A stretch of 64,000 nucleotides of DNA from Phymatolithon calcareum (lineage: Eukaryota > Rhodophyta > Florideophyceae > Hapalidiales): assembly GCA_977006965.1 (NCBI GenBank), contig OZ345381.1, positions 1,364,001-1,428,000 on the forward strand, written 5' to 3'. This document shows, piece by piece, positions 9,823 to 21,288 of the stretch (its first letter is position 1; each line of letters starts with the position of its first letter). Under the pieces are notes generated by a model. The model ran no database searches. It was not told the origin of the DNA and worked only from the letters and a program-made list of their open reading frames with translations. The translations under genes were made by a program, and so were the position numbers.

Positions 9823-10782
9823 TTTCTCTCTGTGGTACGTACGCGGGCCACCGAGTTCGCGTGGAGCGATCGCTCTCCATCTGAACAAGCGTTTGCATAT
9901 GCGTAGGTAACTTCCTCTTCTTCCCCATCTGAATATCCCACGTGGCAGAGTCCATGGAGGCACCAATAGTTAAGAGGCATTTGGGAGGAGCTTGGAGCAA
10001 TCGGTGCAGTTTGCGAAGTGTGTGGGCCCTGCCTTTATTTTAATAAAATAACTATAACAGTTTTACGTAAGGATATGTCAACACCTGACAAATAAGCAAC
10101 TCTCCAGCCTACTTGTTGTTCTAGCTGGCGCTGGGCTTACGCAGTTTTCCCTCATTACAAATCTCGCATCTTTTTTTCGATTCGAATTTGAGCTAATTGG
10201 TCCAGCCGTTGGCGCTGGCTCATGCGAAGAACCGCTTTCTTGGTCGCCGCATACTCGTTCTCTCTTCAGTATAAGAACGACTAGAGTTCCCTTATAAAAT
10301 TTAATGTCCTTGTGCTAAGGCAAATGGGTCCGATCATCGACATCGCCAATAATCCCCTTGTCTATACTACGCGCACACCAACATTGATTACCTTGGTTGA
10401 CTTTCGACTCTGAGTGGATTGGTCTAGTCATCAGACTCAGATTTATGGAGAATAGTTTGTTTGGGGTTGCCTTCTCAATTTTGCCAGTGCGAATTACCGG
10501 CCATTACTTTTTTAGTGAAAAGACTCCTATCACGACATCACGAGTACGCCTCGTCATCAAGCCATGCACTATATTATGCAAGTTCTTCTGACATAGCTCT
10601 TCGACACACGCCGCTCTCACAGCAAATAGAGCCACGTGCAGACCAGTGAAGTTTCTCCGGAGTCCATTTGATCTGGCTACTTAAACTTCGCCAACTTCTC
10701 AAAGTCGCCCATATCAGGACAGCAGCCAAAGCCAACTCCGGATTCTCGCAAATCTATAAAGTCAACCTTCAGGTGCCACCAA

Positions 10783-10884
10783 ATGGCGATCTTTAGTCAA
10801 GACTCATTCAATGTTCAGTATGCTCGCACCGGCAAGCCGTCCAAGCCGAAGCCCCAGGGACCGCGTCCAGCACCAGCTGCATAA
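10783..10884 (+). CDS. Small proline-rich peptide ORF, PRPAPAA family (33 aa)
   Basis: ATG to TAA encodes 33 residues: a mixed N-terminal half (MAIFSQDSFN) and a proline/lysine C-terminus KPSKPKPQGPRPAPAA. The copy at 59503-59604 has the same length and the identical last 10 residues PQGPRPAPAA. Both have CTACTTAA and then TCAGGACAG about 50-110 bases upstream, a possible shared leader. Sequence after the stop is weakly similar. It may be a peptide precursor, a signalling or cell-wall peptide, or the last exon of a larger gene. No signal peptide is obvious and the family is not recognised. Confidence 0.5.
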   Translation: MAIFSQDSFNVQYARTGKPSKPKPQGPRPAPAA

Positions 10885-11490
10885 ATCGCTCGTGCCAGCC
10901 CAACAAGTTGTACATCTCCTGCAAGTTCTCTCTCATTGCGTCTGGACATACACATGACGCTAAAATCTCTCGCAGAATGCAAAAAACGTTTGCCGTCACT
11001 TTCTAAGGCTGCACATACCCTCATGATGATAAAATTCTCTAAGAGTAAAGTGTAGACCAATTTGGTACACTGCTCTCCAATAAACATAGTCCGCAGATAT
11101 AGATAACTGGACTTTTTCTACCGCATGTGGTCTTGGACGACTCGACTCGACTAACGTTTCCTCCCATGTTCCAGCAAACTGAAAGATGTAATCAATAGAA
11201 GCAACTTGAAGTCTAAGCTTACCACAACTTGGGCTTCCTCATTAATATCTCATTAGTGAGGTATGCAATCGAAGTCAAGTTTGGCGACATTCCCTTTTTT
11301 CAAGTTTTGGAGCTGGACCCGTTTCGTGAAGAAAACTTGGAGCCTATATTAATTAGTGAACCTAGCTCCATCGAAACGAGTACCACACTGCACACTTCAT
11401 AGATACAGGACAGGCCAACTCTCTTGAGCGCTTCAATACACAGTTGGACCGATGAAGTTTGACGGTTTGCGCAGAAGTCTAGCAGAGATT
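10885..11490. other. Intergenic, nothing recognised
   Basis: No gene or repeat with support. Confidence 0.35.
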
Positions 11491-11496
11491 ATTCAT

Positions 11497-11790
11497 TTCT
11501 TTCTTTATCGCGGAAAGATCGCTTGCACGGAAGTTGAGCGCCTGAAACTGTTCTGCAGCAGCTTCTCATTGTTCAGAAATTAGGGTATGGCTAGTGGTCG
11601 CTCATGGCACAGCTCTTCTGCGTCTTTTGTACCCACTCGATCAACTTGCGCCTGGAGACGGAGCGTTCACTACCACGTAAAGTCAGGTGCTCGGCAGTTT
11701 CTTTTCAACTCAAATTACAAAATTTGCACACTGCGCTGTATTCGGCTACAACAGGGACACAATTTCGAATACGAAACTGTGTCCACGTTG
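11497..11790 (-). pseudogene. LINE 3' end (family Y, copy 2)
   Basis: Minus-strand frame SAVCKFCNLS, stop, KETAEHLTLRGSERSVSRRK then LIEWVQKTQKSCA: the degraded CxxC...ETxEH knuckle seen near 3.6 kb. The 3' end CGATCTTTCCGCGATAAAG followed by AAAGAAA matches the 49.2-kb copy. Confidence 0.5.
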
Positions 11791-12021
11791 TATTCGTGTC
11801 TGAAGAGGGCCACCATGGGGTGCAATCTCTAATGTCTCTACATCACTGGTACTATATCTGACAGCCAGGCCATGGGAGCAATTAATGGCATATTTATTGG
11901 GGGTCGTCGTGAGAGTGCAATTGCTACGGCAATAACTGTCGCGGTACCAATAGCTACTGCAATAGCTCTCAAGCTCCCAATATACTGGTATTTCGCATTG
12001 AGCGCAATCGGAGTCGAGAAC

Positions 12022-13134
12022 TTACATAGTCTGCAGTTCCTCTTGTTCGGCATCTTCCGCCACCCTTTTAGCAACAATATCGCTACGTGCGCTTGACATA
12101 GCAACCACGACGGTCTTCGCATCCCAATAGCCTCGATTAACTTTGAGGAACAAAAGAGACTCAAATAATAAAGGGGTCATGCTTTGCCTGTTGCTCGCCA
12201 ATATTCCACCAGCGAGTGAGAACAGACGCTCGATTTCTGCCGATGAACCGATGAGGAAATCTAAATTCATGTAACGATGTTCAGTACTTCGGCGGCGTCG
12301 CTTCCGTTTCTCAAAAATCTCAGCCATAGATAGTGATCCATCGCCCTCGTCCGCATGATTACCGTTCGCATTCGTATCAACTGGCTTCTTAAGAGCTGCA
12401 CAAGCCGCTCTTTCTTCGTCAGTCAGTGTGTCGATTTCGTTTCGTTGAATTTTGACAACGCCTGATTCGAAGACTGAACTTGGCGAGTGAACGGAATGAA
12501 GTGCGATATACTCATTATTGAGATTGCACCCATACACAGCAAATATTCCCAGAAAGTGAGACTCGTTCTTCGTCCATGCATCATGCATCACAGCGCCTCT
12601 TGTTCCTTCCAAGTCCTTTCTCACTCCCATCTCAACTATTTCCATCAACTTAAACACCGTCTTCCGGAACGCCTTGATCGAAATGCGCTCACTGAACTTG
12701 CTGAAGTCTCGGAATCGAGCATTCTCGACGTACGTGATAGGGAGAGAGAGCGAGACAATTATGTCGATGCAGTGAAACATAGCACGTTCGCGATCTGTGC
12801 TAGATAGGTTCGTCTCGAAGTAGGACGAAATTCGTCCATCTTCTCCATCCTGCAGTGAAAGCGTTGAACTCACGCGGTACAGTTCCATCAACTTGGCCTC
12901 ATCGCCAATTGCAACACAAGAAATCAAATGCGAGTATGGGTTTGTCCACCCAGTTCCTTTCTCGAAAGATACGACCGGAGGGGTGTTTTTGCAACGGTTC
13001 TTTCTCGGGCACGCGTATACCCAGCAACTCATTTGGCGAGCGCTCCCTTTTCGCGAGGTAACCTTCTTCACGGTGTCAGGTTCTCGTGTCATGAGCGCTT
13101 TCACGACATGTTCTCGCTTCAGTCGTGCGGCCAT
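12022..13134 (-). CDS. hAT-family transposase, internally shortened (370 aa)
   Basis: ATG at 13134, uninterrupted to 12022. Residues about 36-75 form a BED-type zinc-binding region (CWVYACPRKNRC then WTNPYSHLISC). Residues about 190-215 contain MHDAWTKNESHFLGIFAVYG, the first catalytic Asp block of hAT enzymes. Residues about 290-345 are the dimerisation domain (NLDFLIGSSAEIERLFSLAG). Full hAT transposases are usually 550-750 residues; here the frame jumps from the first Asp block to the C-terminal linker, so the middle of the RNase H-like core, including the remaining acidic residues, is missing. It may bind ends and dimerise but should not cut. Clear 8-bp target duplications were not found. 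Confidence 0.8.
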   Translation of the reverse strand: MAARLKREHVVKALMTREPDTVKKVTSRKGSARQMSCWVYACPRKNRCKNTPPVVSFEKGTGWTNPYSHLISCVAIGDEAKLMELYRVSSTLSLQDGEDGRISSYFETNLSSTDRERAMFHCIDIIVSLSLPITYVENARFRDFSKFSERISIKAFRKTVFKLMEIVEMGVRKDLEGTRGAVMHDAWTKNESHFLGIFAVYGCNLNNEYIALHSVHSPSSVFESGVVKIQRNEIDTLTDEERAACAALKKPVDTNANGNHADEGDGSLSMAEIFEKRKRRRRSTEHRYMNLDFLIGSSAEIERLFSLAGGILASNRQSMTPLLFESLLFLKVNRGYWDAKTVVVAMSSARSDIVAKRVAEDAEQEELQTM

Positions 13135-13897
13135 CGGTCGGTCGAGTGTGCAACCACGGAAGGAGGGGTATGAACGATGAGGGAATTTCCACCCAGTTTC
13201 TACCCTTTTGTTTACACTATGACATCAGTTCCACCGTGGAAACGACGCATACAGCTAGAATAGAACAGCGAGTTTGTATCGATGCGTGGAACGCTCATCG
13301 ACAGATATAACTCAGATCTGTTAGCCAATACGTACTGAAATTGTTTACGACGGAACAGTTTACTTTGCCATTGGAAACGACGGGCCAATTTACGGAAATA
13401 GCAGTATATTGCCGTAAATTGCAGTACCAGTATACTGCTCCCATGCCCTGCTGACAGCAGCAAATACAAGAATCAGCCATGTCCCGCGTTTTTTCTACTT
13501 ACCTAGCTTTGGATGCTAAGAATCAGCATGCAGACCTCTGTGTCTCTTTTTGCTGAGCATTGGCAGTAAATATGTTCTGAATGGCCGTTGACGTGATCAG
13601 AAATCTAAGCAATGCAGTATCTCCTCGATGATACAGCATCGAAGGCTACGGACTGATATTCCTTTATGTGATCTCAAACAGTAGTCAGAATGTTTCAGTC
13701 AGCAGCATAAAATCAGCATGGGATGGCGTCATCTCAGTCTATTTCATTTCTCGTATTTGTTTTTCGAAACGTATATGTTACTTCAAATCTGTATGGCAAG
13801 GCTCCTCTGCCAGCTTCTGATTCTGAATTCAGAGCTTCTTTGTTATTATTTTTGCTGGATGAGTCCCTCTAGACAGGAATCCGGTGTTCTACTACCT
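13135..13897. other. Intergenic; repeats near hAT end
   Basis: The short inverted pair CAATTTACGG / CCGTAAATTG (13385 and 13412) and several GCAGTATA motifs could be hAT subterminal repeats. No gene is recognised. Confidence 0.35.
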
Positions 13898-13989
13898 CTA
13901 GTGTCTCTTTTACGAACCCCCTCAATTGAGGGGCGATTTGAAAGCTCGAAAAAATCAATAAAGCAAATTCGAAACAGATCGCTCACGAC

Positions 13990-14237
13990 ATATTCGTAAA
14001 GCCTGGCTCATCTTCTGTCCGAGGAGTATCCACAATACTACCTTAAACTCGCTTCGTTCGGCGCTAGAAACGAAAATATGTTGGACACGCAGAAGTACCA
14101 GACGTGCCATTCCAGGAGAAAAATACCGGCCGCGCGCGGTCGGTACATCAGTACACACCAAGGCAGCATCTGTAAGCGGTCATGCAGAGTGCTCCAGACT
14201 ATACGGAGCCATTTTGAAGTCAAAAAAGGTGAGTAGT
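13990..14237 (+). pseudogene. Family X protein N-terminal segment
   Basis: Frame with EEYPQYYLKLASFGARNENM then QKYQTCHSRRKIPAARGRYI. The third copy (minus strand, 31250-31040) has EEYPNYYPKSTSLSASKEYT and QKKQNCHDTRKRPAPSGRCI, so this frame and strand are the conserved ones. The frame ends at a stop near 14237. I do not recognise the protein. Confidence 0.45.
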
Positions 14238-14708
14238 TTGGTTCAGAATGTACTCCGGGAAAAATCAATGGTCGCGCGAGCATGTTACATCCCATGAAAT
14301 GGGTTCTGTTTCGCCATCCATTGAAGAAGACAAAGATTAAGACAGTCCACATTGTCAACGTCAAGGCAGAGGACGCTGAAGATGACATTACAGACGCTGA
14401 AAAGCTTGAACCGAGCCAACACCGGGAAAGCGCGGTACCGCCCAGGCCTGCTTACAGTGTTCATTCTTGCCAATCTTCATCGCGAAGCGCCCGTTTATCG
14501 TCCACAGTCGCGATCACATGCTCCTCAGAAGGGCATAAAAGCTTCGATACAACCTTCAGAAGCTCTAAAAGCCCTCTGTCGAGCTCTCTCGCCTAAGTCT
14601 TACAAGGCCCTTCAGACCAATCATCGCACCGGGAACTTGATGACATGACGCCCGACTGCGAGCCGAATACGTGCGCTGATTGGGTCCCAAGGTACAAGAG
14701 GAAGTTCT

Positions 14709-15319
14709 ATGTCCGTTTTAGAGACTATTTTACTCTCAGTTGTGGAAACTTCGCACTTTAAACAGAGACTTCTTATTCGAAATTTGTGGTATTGGACTTC
14801 ATTCGAAGTACGATTGCGTGGTGACGATGTTTCCCCAAGTTACCTGCGAAAACTTGCTGCTTGGACGTCCTCTAAGCTGAGAAGAAAGGGGCGAAAAGAG
14901 ACTACAGTGACAGAGCCTATTAAGTTTTTCGAAAAACTCGTCCTCATGGCAAGAGTTGAGTTCGGCGCTAAGAGCGCTTTCTGGAAGTCTACCAGGCCGA
15001 AGAAGTATATCCCTGGCCCTTATTCTTCCAAAACAGGAATGCCGGTTGCCGAATTTCTCCGATTGATTTCAATCAGAGTGTAATCAAGTGACATGTACTC
15101 TGCGCAGTACCGCTGGTCACCTCGATCAAGATTATGTCGATCCCACGAATGACCACAGAAAGCACACTGTGTCAAAGATATTTTGAAGGCGAGATGGTCC
15201 ACGGAATGGCAGTTCTGTGCTGTCTTATGGCCTCATATGCCGGTATAAGGCGCATTGCATGTGTGGATTCGTACTTAGTGAGTGCTGACTCTGCAGAGAT
15301 TCAACAAGTGCGCCTATAG
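14709..15319 (+). pseudogene. piggyBac-like transposase fragments (DDE_Tnp_1_7 type)
   Basis: Two plus-strand frames. The first (14709-15083, 124 codons) ends KKYIPGPYSSKTGMPVAEFL, matching the 'YIP...GMSRxRFxxIL' segment before the piggyBac catalytic core. The second (15134-15319) contains RRIACVDSYLVSADSAE, the 'VCADSYFAS' block with an acidic catalytic residue. About 150 residues expected between them are missing. Whether these belong to family X or to a separate insertion is unresolved; no TTAA-flanked ends were found around them. Confidence 0.5.
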
Positions 15320-15404
15320 TTCATAGGGGCCATCTAACTCTTCTGGAGATTTTCTAGGTTGTTAGCGAGTTGTTATTCTCTGGTGACCATGCAGAGTGTC
15401 AGCA

Positions 15405-15775
15405 GCACATGACGCAGTGAAGATTTTGTGAAGTGCCGGGAGAGCAAGTCTTGGATAGCATTTGACAATCGTATTACTTGTCGACGTTCAGTCCCGCTAG
15501 AGCGTACATTTGCATTCGAGAGCAGTGTTGGACGCCACGTTATCCCTAAGAAAAGTAAAAAGATGATTATAGAGGTCATGATGACTACTTTTGTTGTGCA
15601 AAAAAACTGCAGAGTTTGAAAAAGCAAGACCTCGACCATTGTGTTCTCACAATGTAATACGCTTGATAGTGCCACAATATACATTTGCGACATTTCTACT
15701 GTTAGGAACTGCTTCACCAAGCATGCTGAAGACATCTATGAGCTTGGAACTGTTGATGCGCTTGATAGCGAGTAA
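15405..15775 (+). pseudogene. Family X protein C-terminus, copy 1
   Basis: Frame with ITCRRSVPLERTFAFESSVG, then a frame break and stop, then LDSATIYICDISTVRNCF, KHAEDIYELGTVDALDSE and stop. It parallels the minus-strand copy at 7930-6370. Confidence 0.5.
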
Positions 15776-15849
15776 CTTTCATGAGCAAAAAATTAAATGA
15801 ATCTCTTCCCTCAATTGAGGGAAACTTTCCGTAAAATAGACACTAGGGG

Positions 15850-16711
15850 AGAATCCAGGTGACCCCTGAATAGTTTCTGAAATCGGGTATGTTGGCGGAA
15901 CGCAACGTGTGATAAAGAAGGTGGATCTACAGGGCAAGTGCCAAGTTGTAGGAGTCGGAGATGGTTTCAAATTGGTTCCAAATTGAATCTCGTGCCATTC
16001 TTCATCATGATCGGATCAGGGATCTTCCCTCTGGAGCGTACAGTAATACTTGCGGAAAACGAAGAGTCCCTCTATTAGGGAGTAGGCGATATACAAGAAC
16101 GAACAAGCACCGAACAACTGGTCCCATACAGACTTACGAGTGTTACAGACGGCCTTTAAATAACTGATCAGTTGAGTTGAAAAAAATAACGTCATACTAA
16201 TGACATCCACATTTCAATCGTTTCGATGTCTTCAGTTTGAAGACAGTTGCAAGCTGCCTGCTACCAACCTTTCCTTCGTTTGTGTTTACGATGTACTAGA
16301 AACAGACGGCATCTGGTGAAGTCATGGAAGGACTTTGATTTACACTAGAAGTTTGACCGAATTCCGATTTCCTTGGTAGAGTACTGCAGCCAACAGAGGA
16401 CAACGATCATGCGGAAATGCAGAAAGCAGTCGTCTGATTTTCAATGATGAGTTCTTAAACACTTGGGAGGATATTAAAATAGTCGGGAACTTATTCCTCC
16501 GAAAGAGAACAGCATGGAAGTAGAGTGGGATATCTCAACCGTTTAAAGTATGTGTGCACAAACATAGAGTGTCAGTGAGCCGTCGTCAATTCTTGTGGCT
16601 TCATAGCCATGGTTTGTCTGTAACAATTTCACAGTCACAGTGGTTACACCTGTAGTACAAGTATGAGTACTACGTTTCGCATTACACTAAATTTTTTCAA
16701 TTGAACTTTAT
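15850..16711. other. Intergenic, nothing recognised
   Basis: No motif-bearing ORF or repeat seen. Confidence 0.4.
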
Positions 16712-17072
16712 TTAACCCTCTCGTACTGCACATCCATTTCTGGACAAATCTGTCCTGATTGGGTCATTCTTATTTTGTGGATACTTTTCGCAGATTTTAT
16801 TGTTAAAATAATTCAATGATAGTCCATTTCGGGTCTTAAAATCCACCTTTCGGAGTACTGACCGCTGTTACTGAGCCCCAGCACCATGTTAATCTACGTT
16901 TGTCGTACCATGAGGGTCTTAGGAATGTTATGTGTGCAGTTCTTCAGAGAATAAGTGAGTTTTGCTGGATCTGTACTTTAGAGAGTGACGTACATAGGAA
17001 GGAAGCAGTTCAGAAGCTTTACCATCAGAATCACAGAGAGCGCATTCATTTTGACATCATCAAGTTCTCGGA

Positions 17073-17759
17073 TTGGACGTCCGCTGCAAGGGAAGCACAA
17101 ACATGGATCGCTCTGCAGAGCCCCCGCGCTCCTTCGTTGTGCAGGTAGGAACGGGTTCAATCTCTACATCTTCATCAACATCATTTTCGGATCCACCAGG
17201 CTCTAAACGGAAAGACCGGATGTGGCCTGGAAAAGCATTGGTGGATTGCTTGAGATCCTTGAGACTCCCTACAGCGGGAAGCCTTTCCTGCAAGAAAGAC
17301 CGTCTAAAACGATGGGCAGAAACACAATTTTCTGCGGACGGGACAGCTTTAGAAGAAGATGTTCGCTCGTTACGAACTAAACAATTCGCTCTCAGAGAGT
17401 TGAAGAAGCGTGGCCGAAAAAGAAATTCTCCAGACACACCAGACAGTGCAGACCATGAGCAGACTCGGGGCATCAGTAACCAGCCCATGGAAGGACATCA
17501 ACCAGCATTACCAGATTCAAATGTGACTTTTGTTACTCGAAATCCTTCGTCTCCAGAGACACCTGACAGTGGAGACCATGAGCAGACTCGAGGTATCAGC
17601 ACCCAACAAATAGAAGGACATGAGCCAGATTCAAATATGGCTTTGGTTACTCGGAGTCCTTCGCCAGAAGCCAGTGACTCTGATGACGAGAGTGGGAGGA
17701 TATCTAGTTACGCGAAGGCTAAACGGAAAGGAAAGGTTTCAGCAAAACATTTCTTATAA
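17073..17759 (+). CDS. piggyBac derivative ORF 1: SAP-like N-terminal protein (228 aa)
   Basis: Frame 17073-17759; the first ATG gives MDVRCKG and a second candidate, MDRSAEPPRS, follows at 17103. Residues about 52-85 (PGKALVDCLRSLRLPTAGSL then KKDRLKRWAE) resemble a SAP DNA-binding motif. Residues about 125-195 hold two imperfect repeats of the type PDSGDHEQTRGIS...EGHEPDSN, and a basic stretch follows (AKAKRKGKVSAKHF). It ends three bases before the C-terminal piggyBac frame, marking the deletion join. It may retain end binding; this is inference. Confidence 0.5.
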   Translation: MDVRCKGSTNMDRSAEPPRSFVVQVGTGSISTSSSTSFSDPPGSKRKDRMWPGKALVDCLRSLRLPTAGSLSCKKDRLKRWAETQFSADGTALEEDVRSLRTKQFALRELKKRGRKRNSPDTPDSADHEQTRGISNQPMEGHQPALPDSNVTFVTRNPSSPETPDSGDHEQTRGISTQQIEGHEPDSNMALVTRSPSPEASDSDDESGRISSYAKAKRKGKVSAKHFL

Positions 17760-17762
17760 TGA

Positions 17763-18247
17763 TCAAGGGCAAAGAAGTCGGAGACTTCCTCGCGTTTGTC
17801 TGGACTATAATGAGTGCATGGGCGGAGCTGATCTCACAGATCAGCTTCGCTCGTACTATCATTACAAGGGGCGCAATCAGAAGTGGACAAATTCAATTTT
17901 CTCATTTTTCTTGGAGCAAACTATCGTGAACTGCTGCACTACCGTTCCACAAAGCTGAGAAGCCTATACTTCTTGAGTTTCGGGAGAAAGTTGTGGCATC
18001 ACTTTGCGACCTCAAGCTACATCCGGGAGCCGATTCACTGTCGTCTAAAAGGCCGCCTGTGCCAAACGAAAACAATAGGCACATCGAAATGAAGGGTGTT
18101 CATCTGCTTGCCCAGGTTTATGACGTTGATGGATTACCCGTGCGGCCCTATTGTTCATTTCCTGGATGTCGATGCAGAACACAGTACGCATGCCTTGATT
18201 GTAGGACACTTTATGTTTCGGGGATTTTGGAATCTGCTATAGCCTAA
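17763..18247 (+). pseudogene. piggyBac transposase C-terminal fragment
   Basis: First frame to 17958: LDYNECMGGADLTDQLRSYY then GRNQKWTNSIFSFFLEQTIV, the highly conserved post-core segment of piggyBac transposases. A second frame (to 18247) ends GLPVRPYCSFPGCRCRTQ then YACLDCRTLYVSG, the Cys-rich C-terminal domain. A frameshift near 17950 separates them. The DDE catalytic residues are absent. Confidence 0.8.
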
Positions 18248-19164
18248 ATGCCGCGGAGGAAAGGCACCAGACACCAATAAAGACCCAGACTATGGACTTT
18301 TTTCTATCTCTGATTTGTCAAGAGTGCGCAGTATCGCACTGTCCACTATCTCAGACTCATAGAAGTTGGAATTTTGCCAGTTGTACGCTTGTACAGCGGT
18401 ACACATCAGAACTGTACCTTTCAGTCGAATTCATGGAGTTCTCTCTCCAGACCACCTTCTGCGATACGTTTTCCTCTGCTCCATGATACGACTCTAGTTT
18501 TTCTGGGTTGAGAAGTGTCCAGAGCTAAATAAAGTCCTCACTTGATCCTCCCATTCCTCCAATTGCGACTGCCTTCATAATATACATTCCTCTCTGCATG
18601 GCGACAGATCGTGAATGCTCTGTTTTGAAGGCACTAAGACCATACATGGCTCTCTCGTGGTCTAGCAAAGCTTTTCTCATCATGAAAACACATTTCCCAT
18701 CCAGGCCGCTATGACTTATAGTCAGATCGTAGCTCATTTGGTACAAAGATGAACCGCAAAGGGCACGTAGGCCGAAAAGCTCAGTTTAGGGCTCAAATTA
18801 AAATGTTTTGCTCGATGTAGAACTGCCCGTATCTTTTTTTTCAGCCGATTTTGTGAAAACGAAAAAAACGGGTCCAGGTACTTTGCTTAAGAAAACATCC
18901 ACCTTGAAACAATATCCGAACGCGCAACTGATAGCTGTCTATATCATCTGAACGAATAGGCATATTTGGACACGAAAATCGCGGCTCTGCTTGTAGCTTC
19001 GCGTACCCTGCTCGAACTCACTCCAAACTTATTCAGTACGAGCGCATACACATGAGGAAGAACAGGAAATACTCTATGACGTGTTTCGATGCGCATGGGC
19101 CTCTGAAAAGAATGATTTTACTGTGTCCCAATAAACCTCAATTGTAGCAGTACGAGGGGGTTAA

Positions 19165-21280
19165 AAGCCTCACAATCTTACGAATATACGGGCAAGGCTT
19201 CCTCAGTTGCTACCTTCCAGTGTGTAGACCGTTGAAACCAACCGTCTACTATAGGCGGCGGGGAAATTTTGGAACCTAGGTCGTCCTACCTACTATCTGT
19301 TGTTCTTGTGGGTTTGCTACTGGTGTTCCAGCTATTAGGCTTTTTGTCCTAAGGGACATCTACGAATAAGGGATATCTACGTAGCATAACACTACATGTT
19401 ACACATGTAGTACAAAATTATTGCAACGTATGCATACATGGGTGTTACAAGTGTCATTGCAAGTTTCTGTTTAATGAAGTCTTATTAGTCCAAATTAGAT
19501 TCCAACAATCTTCAAAATGGAAATAGGAGTTTGCATCAAAATCGGGCTTTTCATATGAAAAAAATACGTTTTTCATAGAATAGGAGATGCGACCGACATC
19601 TATATAAGACGATACAACGTCGCACTTCGCTTGAGAAGGCAAGACTGAAGCTGAACAAACAACCCAAGGTAAGGTCGAAGAGTGTCTAAAGGACATTAAG
19701 TCTAGTACCTCTGGATCACAAAAGAAAAATAAAAAGTAAAGTAGACTTCCGTTCCAATTTTTAAAATTTTCAACAATTATCATAAACGACTTAATCATAA
19801 TAAAAAAAGTTGTTAAATTGCCAGAATAGGGTTATTGCAAAATTCACATGGAATTTGTTAGACAAAAGCTAATTAGGTTTATTCCACGTTTCGTTTACGG
19901 AACATAAACCTAAATCGCCTCCTTTCATTTAAGATTGTCTCAAACAATCGACAAGAGGACCACTAATTGCTTTAGTGGAAAGGTAAGTCAATTATTTTCG
20001 ATACCGCTCATAACTAGTATTAAAAGCCAAGATGACTATTTAGAACCAGTTTAATAAACATTTTTACTGCTTTGCATGCTTGTAAAGATAGAAGTGGAAT
20101 CTAGTGAAATGTTTAATGGAGGCTTAAAACAGTCTTGCTAGCCCATCACAGGGGGATTTTATGGAAACCTGCGTTAATGAGAGCGTTTAGACCGTTTCTT
20201 TAGGCACTTCGGAGAGACTCGGTTTACAAACTGCGCCAAGTCAGCTGTTAACCAACCTACAAGTAAAACTCCGACGTTTTTAATCGTCAATGTCGTCTCT
20301 TCTGTCGTCCTCGTCCTCTTCGCGACCGTGCTCGTGACCAAGTTGCGTTTACTTCTCGTTCTGTACGTGGTACGGCGTTGGACTATCTCCACTATTGCGA
20401 CTGACTTTATCATAAATTTGATGTATCAGTATATCTCCGAATCGCTTGTATTGGCACTTGTTATACACCTCTACTGTGTGATCAGCCAATCCGCGTGCAG
20501 CATACAGGGCTGTATTATTTGTTCGTCTACGTCGAGTACAAGTCAAACCTTATTCATGTACTACTCTAAGGGTTTTTCAAATGTTATAGAATACTCTCCG
20601 CAGAGTCATTCTAGTCTGAACGGCAAGTCTTGGAGCAAGAACAACAAACATAACGTTCAAATAATTAGCAGGAAACAGCATGCTTGCTTCCCTAGGTGTC
20701 ATTGTGACCTTGCGACCTTGACTGCGTGTGTGTAGTATAATCTCTGTCCCTACCACTGCAGCACCTGTCCACATGTTAACTCCTCCAGCAACACTGCCAT
20801 ATTACGGCCTTTTCTGTCATAGCGCTTTCGCGCAACTTCCAACTTTTTAAATCCAATGGTCGAATGATTGCCAACATCTGGAACATGGTGGCGGCTCCTA
20901 TGACACTTACACGTATGAAATTCGGCAGAGAAACAATTAAAATTTTAATAAATAATTATTCGGCACTACCACCCTTGCTACTGAAATCTCTGTAAATCTG
21001 CAATCGGAGTGCTTTTCCAGACCCAAAATAACCCTAAGAATATCTAAATTTTAAGGCTCCCTGCGAGACTGCAATCTGCAATCATTAAACTAAAGATCCT
21101 TACTTTTCATTTATTTTTTAGGGGTGCATTTCACTGTAAGCATGGGTACATCCTCTTCGATCTATCTTCTTTTCGTCTCGCTAACAATTCTTTTTTTGTC
21201 ACTGGACATTGATAAGTCCATAAAATACCTCACTAGCGCCGAGAAGAAGCAAATTCTAGATGAGTGTGACCGCTGATCAA
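19165..21280. other. Long region without a supported gene
   Basis: AT-rich. A weak foldback TTAGGTTTATTCC...AAACCTAA lies at about 19871-19915. A minus-strand frame at 20546-20349 looks faintly ankyrin-like but is not convincing. Confidence 0.4.
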
Positions 21281-21288
21281 GAGAATAG

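Larger units (their letters stand above)
13898..15846 (+). mobile_element. Family X element, copy 1, both ends present
   Basis: The left end is CTAGTGTCTCTTTTACGAAC and the right end, reversed, CTAGTGTCTATTTTACGGAA. Both carry a CCCTCAATTGAGGG-type palindrome within 30-45 bases. CTAG at each edge may be a palindromic 4-bp target site. Inside are the family X protein N-terminus (13990-14237), piggyBac-like pieces (14709-15319) and the family X C-terminus (15405-15775), all plus strand. Superfamily not assigned. Confidence 0.6.
16716..19160 (+). mobile_element. piggyBac-like DNA transposon, ends intact, internally deleted
   Basis: TTAA at 16712-16715 and 19161-19164 flanks 2,445 bp. The left end is CCCTCTCGTACTGC; the right end is GCAGTACGAGGGGG, its inverse with one mismatch. 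TTAA duplication and CCC-starting short inverted repeats are diagnostic of piggyBac. It encodes an N-terminal region and the piggyBac C-terminus with no DDE core between them. The 900 bases after 18247 are noncoding. Confidence 0.9.

Noticed and set aside
20349-20546. Ankyrin-like minus-strand frame (NTALYAARGLADHTVEVY, GDSPTPYHV)
   Set aside because: Only two weak partial repeats and no continuation; similarity could be chance.
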